Below are positions 58,869-64,000 of a stretch of 64,000 nt of DNA, in pieces (the first letter of the stretch is position 1; each line of letters begins with the position of its first letter). A model generated the notes under the pieces. The model saw only the letters and a list, made by a program, of their open reading frames with translations, made no database searches and had not been told where the DNA came from. This DNA comes from Paracyclopina nana (taxonomy: Eukaryota > Arthropoda > Copepoda > Cyclopoida > Cyclopettidae): contig JAGUCH010000003.1 in the NCBI GenBank assembly GCA_019096065.1, forward strand, positions 434,001-498,000. The letters are read 5' to 3'. The position numbers and the translations under genes were made by a program.

Positions 58869-61369
58869 ATGGACGCCATGGCGGGTGTGGGTGCGGGCGC
58901 GGTCTACGGCCTTGCTGCAGTTGCGGGTGGAATTGCGGGTGCCACAATGCCTGGACTTGAAAATAAGGCCAAAATGGCCATGGGTGCCAAGGCCAATATT
59001 GACAACCTCCCTGACAAGGTAGGCTGCATGTACCTTTTTTCAATTATATTTGATTATCATATAAAGCATGCAGGCTCGCTTGAATTTCATTTGGAAAGCC
59101 ATAATGCATGATTTTACTTGGTTAGTTAACATATCTTGAAATTACTACATTTCCATGCACACAATATAAGGAAAACTGCAATTGCTACATTTAGAAAGCT
59201 TTGTTCAAAATGCATTATTTTTTAAAGTAAATATATTCTCTGTTAGTTTTCATATCAAGGAATTACTGAATGTAAGCATTTCATGCACACAAACAAGCAA
59301 AATTGCAATTTAGAAAGCAATCTACTACAACGTGCATTAATTTTTTATTTTGCATTATTAACTTATCATGAAATTGCTGAATGAAAGCTCTTTCATAAGC
59401 AAAATTGGCTTAGGTTTAGAAAGCTATGTTCAAAATGCATTATCTTTTATTATAGTGCAGATGCTACAGAGAATATTCTCGTTTGTGATATCATAAAATT
59501 ACTGAATAGAAGCATTTTTAAGCAAGTACAAAATAAAGTGTCAAACGCATTTTAATGCAATTTAACTTGGTAGAATTTCTCATAGTGAGAATATTAACAC
59601 TATCAGCAAATACACCGTTATTATTTTTAGAAAGCATTTAACTGAATATTTGTACTTTTTCACTTTGCAGGTGCTACTGAGGATATTCTCGTTCCTATCA
59701 CATCGTGAAATCCTGAAATACGCTGTGGTGTGCAAAAAATGGCACATGATCTCGCAGGACAGTCGTTTATGGGGCTTCGTCTCGTTGAGGCCCGAGATAT
59801 CTGGGCTGCACGTGGACCGCGAAGATCACATCCTCCAGTTGATACCCACCAAGTTCGGTGCCAATTTGAGGTACCTGGAAATGAACGCAGAGCTGGTCAC
59901 GCCCAACGTGCTCCAGGATCTGGCCAAAAAGTGTCCCAATCTGACGCATATGCTGCTGGATTTCGCGCAGGCCAGCCAACTCCACGACTTCACTGACCTC
60001 GGAGCATTCCCCACCAAGCTGAAATTCTTGGCTCTGTACCTCTCGGATGTCATTTTCCTCGACAACTTCATGAAGAGAATTTACAGGTTGGAAAATTATC
60101 AATGCTAAATGAGAGGTTGCCATTTTTTCCTTCCAGCTTTATCAACGGTCTGGAGATGCTCCACATTGTGGGCACCTATGAAAAGGCTGAAATGGAGGAG
60201 GGCGAGGTGTACGAGGTTGTCAACATCAAGACGCTGAAGCAAGCCACTCCCAACCTCAGAATCATCAACCTCTATGGCATCAGCTTCCTCGATGACACCC
60301 ACATTGAAGCCTTTAGCTCCAACTGTATTCAACTCCAAGTGAGATTTATTCACTTATTCCATAATGATAATAATCAGCATACATCAAAATAATGCTCAGG
60401 TCCTGTGCGTGAATTATTGCTCGCGAGTGCAGGGCTCAACGTTGAAGATCTTGCTGCAAAGGTGTCGCAACTTGAAGTGCTTGATGCTCCAGCAGACCAG
60501 CCTGCAAAACGAGCATGTCATGGCTGCGGAGTGGGACAAGGCTGACAACTTGCAAGAGCTCGACCTCACTGCAACCGATCTGAGCAAAGAGTGCTTGCTC
60601 GACATCCTGCCCAAAATTCCTGCCATCAAGTGGTTGTCATTGGGACAGCTGGATGGACTCACCGATAACGTGTTCAAAGTAACATTATTTTCGTGCAATA
60701 ATTGGCCAAATGTGCATATCATTTTTCAGCATTGGATGGATCACGCAAACTTAAAAGAGCTCATTTCGCTTGATGTGGACGCGAGTGACAACCTCACCGA
60801 AGAAATGCTCTTCAACTTTGTCAACGTTTATGGCCCACAACTCCAAGGTACACATTTTCCCCATATGGGAAACGAAATCCGCTCATTTTTCATGTACAGG
60901 CCTGGCTCTCTCCGGAATGCCGCATGTCACCGACAGCCTTTGGAACTCGATCTTTTCAAAGCTGAAATCTGCCAAGATACTTGTCATGGGCACCTCAGAT
61001 CGGATGAATGTCAAGATTCATGTCGACCACTTGATTGATGCCATGGCCAAAAATTGCCCTTTACTAGAACGACTTGAATTCAGGTGAAATTTATACAGTA
61101 TGACAGATGACATTTGTAACTTTGACCAATCTTTCAGGTGGGACAATGACACCTTGAGGTTTTCGGACAAGAATCAAAAAGCCATCGATCAGTTGCGGAC
61201 AAAATGCCTGAAATTGAACTCGCTCGTGTTAAGCGACGGTCGCTTGTATGAAATCATGCGAGGCAACTTCGAGCGTGCTGACAGGCGCTCAGTGATCAGG
61301 ACAAGTGTCAACTGCAGAGTTTCCACCCATTATCTGCTGACGCATTATGAGGAGCTGCTATTCACTTAA
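58869..61369 (+). CDS. F-box / leucine-rich-repeat protein
   Basis: Seven exons keep frame: 58869-59018, 59671-60086, 60137-60338, 60400-60678, 60730-60847, 60900-61083 and 61138-61369, giving 526 residues. The first 45 residues are Gly/Ala-rich (AVYGLAAVAGGIAGATMPGL) and could insert in or touch a membrane. The F-box (about 46-92) reads IDNLPDKVLLRIFSFLSHRE then VVCKKWHMISQDSRLWGF; its first Leu-Pro lies in exon 1 and the rest in exon 2. Leucine-rich repeats follow (NLRIINLYGISFLDDTHIE, LQVLCVNYCSRVQGSTL, NLQELDLTATDLSKECLLD). F-box/LRR proteins present substrates to SCF (SKP1-CUL1) ubiquitin ligases. The exact FBXL orthologue is not clear. ATG 58869 is followed by another Met four codons on; the frame stays open upstream to 58788, so an earlier start is not excluded. 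Confidence 0.88.
59134..59530. repeat. intronic ~115-bp tandem repeat containing decayed exon-2 start
   Basis: Intron 1 of the F-box gene holds three to four diverged units, each with atatcatgaaattactgaat, aagcattt, a-rich gcaaaattgcaattt, agaaagct and caaaatgcatta. In the last unit, 59456-59508 reads gtgcagatgctacagagaat then attctcg, nearly matching the real acceptor and start of exon 2 at 59666-59720. The exon therefore appears to be one unit of the array. Confidence 0.75.
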
Positions 61370-61712
61370 AATGTCCCCTTTTTCACTGTAAATAACGAGA
61401 AATCCCCCTATACTATTGTTATAATAAAGCCTTTTTGTTACTAATCATGTTTCATGTGATGCTTTATTGTACTAAACTCTAGGCTTCTATAATTGCGACA
61501 AAGTAATGAGTTTTACAGGAAAAAGTCATTAAATAATAATAATAATTAAGTTGACAATGATAGTTAAGCCACATATATAGTAAGTAAAAACATGGAAATA
61601 CGATGCTGCGTAAAAAAAGCATTGTACAATGCTTAAAATTGCTTTCCGCTGCTACAAAATGTTGACAATACTGATCTGTTTGAATGATTTTGAAACCGCT
61701 GTCATTACCTCC
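61370..61712. terminator. tail-to-tail 3' region, F-box/LRR and zinc-finger genes
   Basis: AATAAA at 61423-61428 serves the F-box gene. TTTATT at 61463-61468 gives AATAAA on the minus strand for the zinc-finger gene. The signals cross, so the 3' UTRs probably overlap by tens of bases. No gene is seen. Confidence 0.55.
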
Positions 61713-62950
61713 TCAGTCAACGCTGATCGGGTCAATGCTGATCGGGTCAATGTCCTCAGGAGCTGCATTGGTGCCATTCTCAAGTGGCTCCTCTTTGATT
61801 TCATCGGTTGCTGCAGCCTCTGGGTCCCTTGGAGCTGTCACCGAGAGAGGCTTCCTCTTCCTCACTCTGAGCTTCATGATTTTCGCAGTTTTGACAGGTC
61901 TATGAAAGAAAGCCACGTGGCGCATCATGCTAAAGTAGGAGAGGAATTTGCGCTCGCATTCCGGATACAAGCACGGCTCTCTTTCCTCGTCCGGATCCGT
62001 GTTGGCGTCACAGGGGACTTGAGCTCCGTAGAAGCTCTCGTGGTTCTCCGCAGCACAACGTGCGAGCTCCTCGGGAGAATAGAAGGCATGCGTCGACTCG
62101 GGGCCGTCGGAATCGAGGCTGTCTTCAAACTCTTCAAACTCAGACGATGATGCCTTCCTTGCTCGCGGTTTCTTCGACTTTTTGAGCACAACCTTCAAGG
62201 GCTTGTCCTCATCTTCTTCCTCGGGCATGATTTCTGGCTCGACTTCCACCTTTTCAAAAACTGCAGCAGATTTCCTTGGCCTGCCAGGATGCTCAATTCG
62301 GATGTGCATGTCCAAAATGGACTTTCGAGTGAACACTTGGGGGCAATAGGGACAAGGCTGAATGCCAGCGTTCTGATTATTCATATGGGCTGCGTTGTTG
62401 GGCCGCTTCTTTTTCCTCTTCAACCGCTTCGCTCGCTTCACGACTGAATTCGAGTCAGAGTCGAGATCCTCCTCCTCTTCGTCCGGATCTAATTTGATTT
62501 TGGTCATTGACGACCTTTTTCGCCGCGGCTCTGGAGATTCACCGTCCGAGTTCAGTTTGATCTTTTGGTTGTACGATCCGGAAAACTCCATGTGCGTGTT
62601 CACCGTGGAGGAGCCATATTTCACGCCCGAATAGTCTTTATGGATTTTCTCCATATGCATGACCAAGGACTTTCTCACGGTGAAAAGCCTCTCGCAGTGG
62701 GCACATCTGAAACAAGGCAATGTTGAAAAGTGGCAATTGCGTATGAATAAATGCTATCATCTTACTGGAATTGCCGTTCTTTGCAGAGCTTTTCCACCTC
62801 TTGGCCTTCAAAGTGCAGCATGTGCGAGATGAGATGTTCTCCGTGAATGACTTGAAGGTGCTCGATCATGCCTTTGCGAAAATTGAAACTGCCGCCACAT
62901 AGAGGGCATTTGGAGCGGCCTGTATTCCCCGGAGTGTTGATATAGACTCC
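61713..62950 (-). CDS. C2H2 zinc-finger nuclear protein (5' exons not found)
   Basis: Two minus-strand exons, 62766-62950 and 61713-62706, join in frame and give 393 codons, with the 5' end open. Exon one has a finger CPLCGGSFNFRKGMIEHLQVIH. The splice falls inside the next finger (QCAHCERLFTVRKSLVMHM, ending EKIH). A third is PCPYCPQVFTRKSILDMHI (ending IEH). A variant finger CLYPECERKFLSYFSMMRH ends VAFFH. Between them are basic NLS-like runs (KRAKRLKRKKKRP) and acidic stretches, typical of DNA-binding regulators. An AT-hook-like HPGRPRKSA follows finger three. The tail is DIDPISIDPISVD, a short repeat. I do not recognise the orthologue. The exon at 62950 has an acceptor, so at least one more upstream exon exists beyond it. 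Confidence 0.82.
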
Positions 62951-64000
62951 CTAAAAAAGTATTAGTAGGCATACATAGAAAAAAATCTATTCTTGGTTAT
63001 TTTTCACATAGTCCCTCCACTTGACTTTTAAAAAACAATCTAGCATATTTATTTCACTATGTATGTGGACAAAAAAAAATGAAGTGATAATTCGTTTTAA
63101 AGGTTTCTACACTATCAGTGACTATTGGGTCTACTGAATTTATAAAGGCAGATATAACACAAATAAATCCTGGCCTATATCTGCCATTTTTAAAAAATCA
63201 TCTGTATTTTAAGGGTCATTTTTCTTTGAGAATGAACAGCATTGACTCAAAATAAAATTGTGAGATCTTTGTTATTTGACTTCATTAATCGCTGAACTGA
63301 ACAAGAGAGGAGACACAATCTTATCGAAATTGTTGTTTTCCTAAGTTGATTGCTCAGCCAAAAAGAGACTTGCATATTTCTTAGCACGTTATAAACTCGA
63401 TCTTGTTGAGCGGTTTATTGTAACCAAATTTGCGCTAATTGAAAAAGCCTGCAATGCTTGTTGTTACCTACTCTTACTCTGTACAAGTATCTAAGTTTCA
63501 ACAATTAATTTTTAGTTTGACTGTGTAAATAGACAGCTTTTAAGTGGATTTGCGTTTAGGTAGTACATTCTTCTAAATGAATTCATGGCTACATTGAATT
63601 CACACAACTTTTTTTTTCTTTTTCAATCTTTACAAGTATGAAGTCTGCATCAAAATTTGAAAGCTCGCAATGAGCATATTCTGAAATCAGTAACTTTTTT
63701 TTGCAATAAAAATGTAATTCTATGTGAAATCTAATGATTCTGTTGAAAATTAAATAGCTTTGATCAATATTAAATAGTCTAAAGTTGCACGCCAGAAAGA
63801 CGGTGACGCACATTAGAGCAATATCAGAAGAGGTAAAGTAGAAGCTGAGAAATATCCTATAATACATAGAGATCAACGTGAGAAGATAATAGTAGACACT
63901 GATCCTAAAATAAAAAGGGAGCAATATAAGCAGGAAGAGTTGAATTATGAGCATACTCTCAAATGTAATTTGAGTTGTGCCACTTTTGACATTCTTGAGC
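62951..64000. other. probable first intron or upstream flank of the zinc-finger gene
   Basis: AT-rich sequence without a supported exon on either strand. An open frame at 63589-63954 (minus) is Leu/Tyr/Phe-rich, which is what AT-rich noncoding DNA gives by chance. Confidence 0.5.

Noticed and set aside
63589-63954. 121-codon Leu/Tyr/Phe-rich minus-strand frame
   Set aside because: Composition is that of AT-rich noncoding DNA, and there are no conserved features.

Overview
This window is nuclear DNA from an animal, most likely an insect or another arthropod. Most genes carry short GT-AG introns of about 50-75 bases, there are AATAAA poly(A) signals, and the spacers are AT-rich. The protein set is metazoan: RRP1, ACSL, SLMAP, UBR1/2, FEM1, BBIP1, LMBRD2, NDUFV2, ADAMTS. 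A pickpocket-like DEG/ENaC channel and a SPEC3/Stum protein favour an arthropod. I cannot name the species. All exon models were joined by hand from splice sites and reading frame, and each multi-exon model keeps frame throughout.

Left part (1-16 kb): a CCHC zinc-knuckle gene (minus, running off the left edge) diverges from RRP1 (plus). RRP1 lies tail-to-tail with a long-chain acyl-CoA synthetase (minus). Next comes an unrecognised secreted protein (minus), then about 5.5 kb with no gene I can support, then a small SPEC3/Stum membrane protein (plus).

Middle (17-43 kb): an intronless SLMAP (plus) meets the 3' end of a UBR1/UBR2-type N-recognin (minus, 19.0-29.9 kb) tail-to-tail. A 4.7-kb UBR intron holds a minisatellite, foldbacks and tRNA-related repeats. 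Then follow a MYND-finger protein (minus), a short DEG/ENaC channel (minus) whose 5' end was duplicated in tandem, FEM1 (plus, preceded by an upstream ORF), and BBIP1 with LMBRD2 starting only 18 bases after the BBIP1 stop. NDUFV2 follows.

Right part (44-64 kb): an ADAMTS-type metalloprotease (plus) has a 4.5-kb intron packed with minisatellites and foldbacks inside its catalytic domain. Next is a divergent relative of the ubiquitin-activating enzyme E1, with a Cys aligned to the E1 active site but no recognisable ATP-binding glycine loop. It is followed by an F-box/LRR protein and, tail-to-tail with it, a C2H2 zinc-finger gene (minus) that is 5'-incomplete here.

The genes are mostly unrelated housekeeping and signalling loci. 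Four touch the ubiquitin system (E1-like, UBR, FEM1, F-box/LRR). The most unusual items are the E1-like pseudo-enzyme candidate, the BBIP1-LMBRD2 near-overlap, and the decayed copies of an F-box exon inside its own upstream intron.
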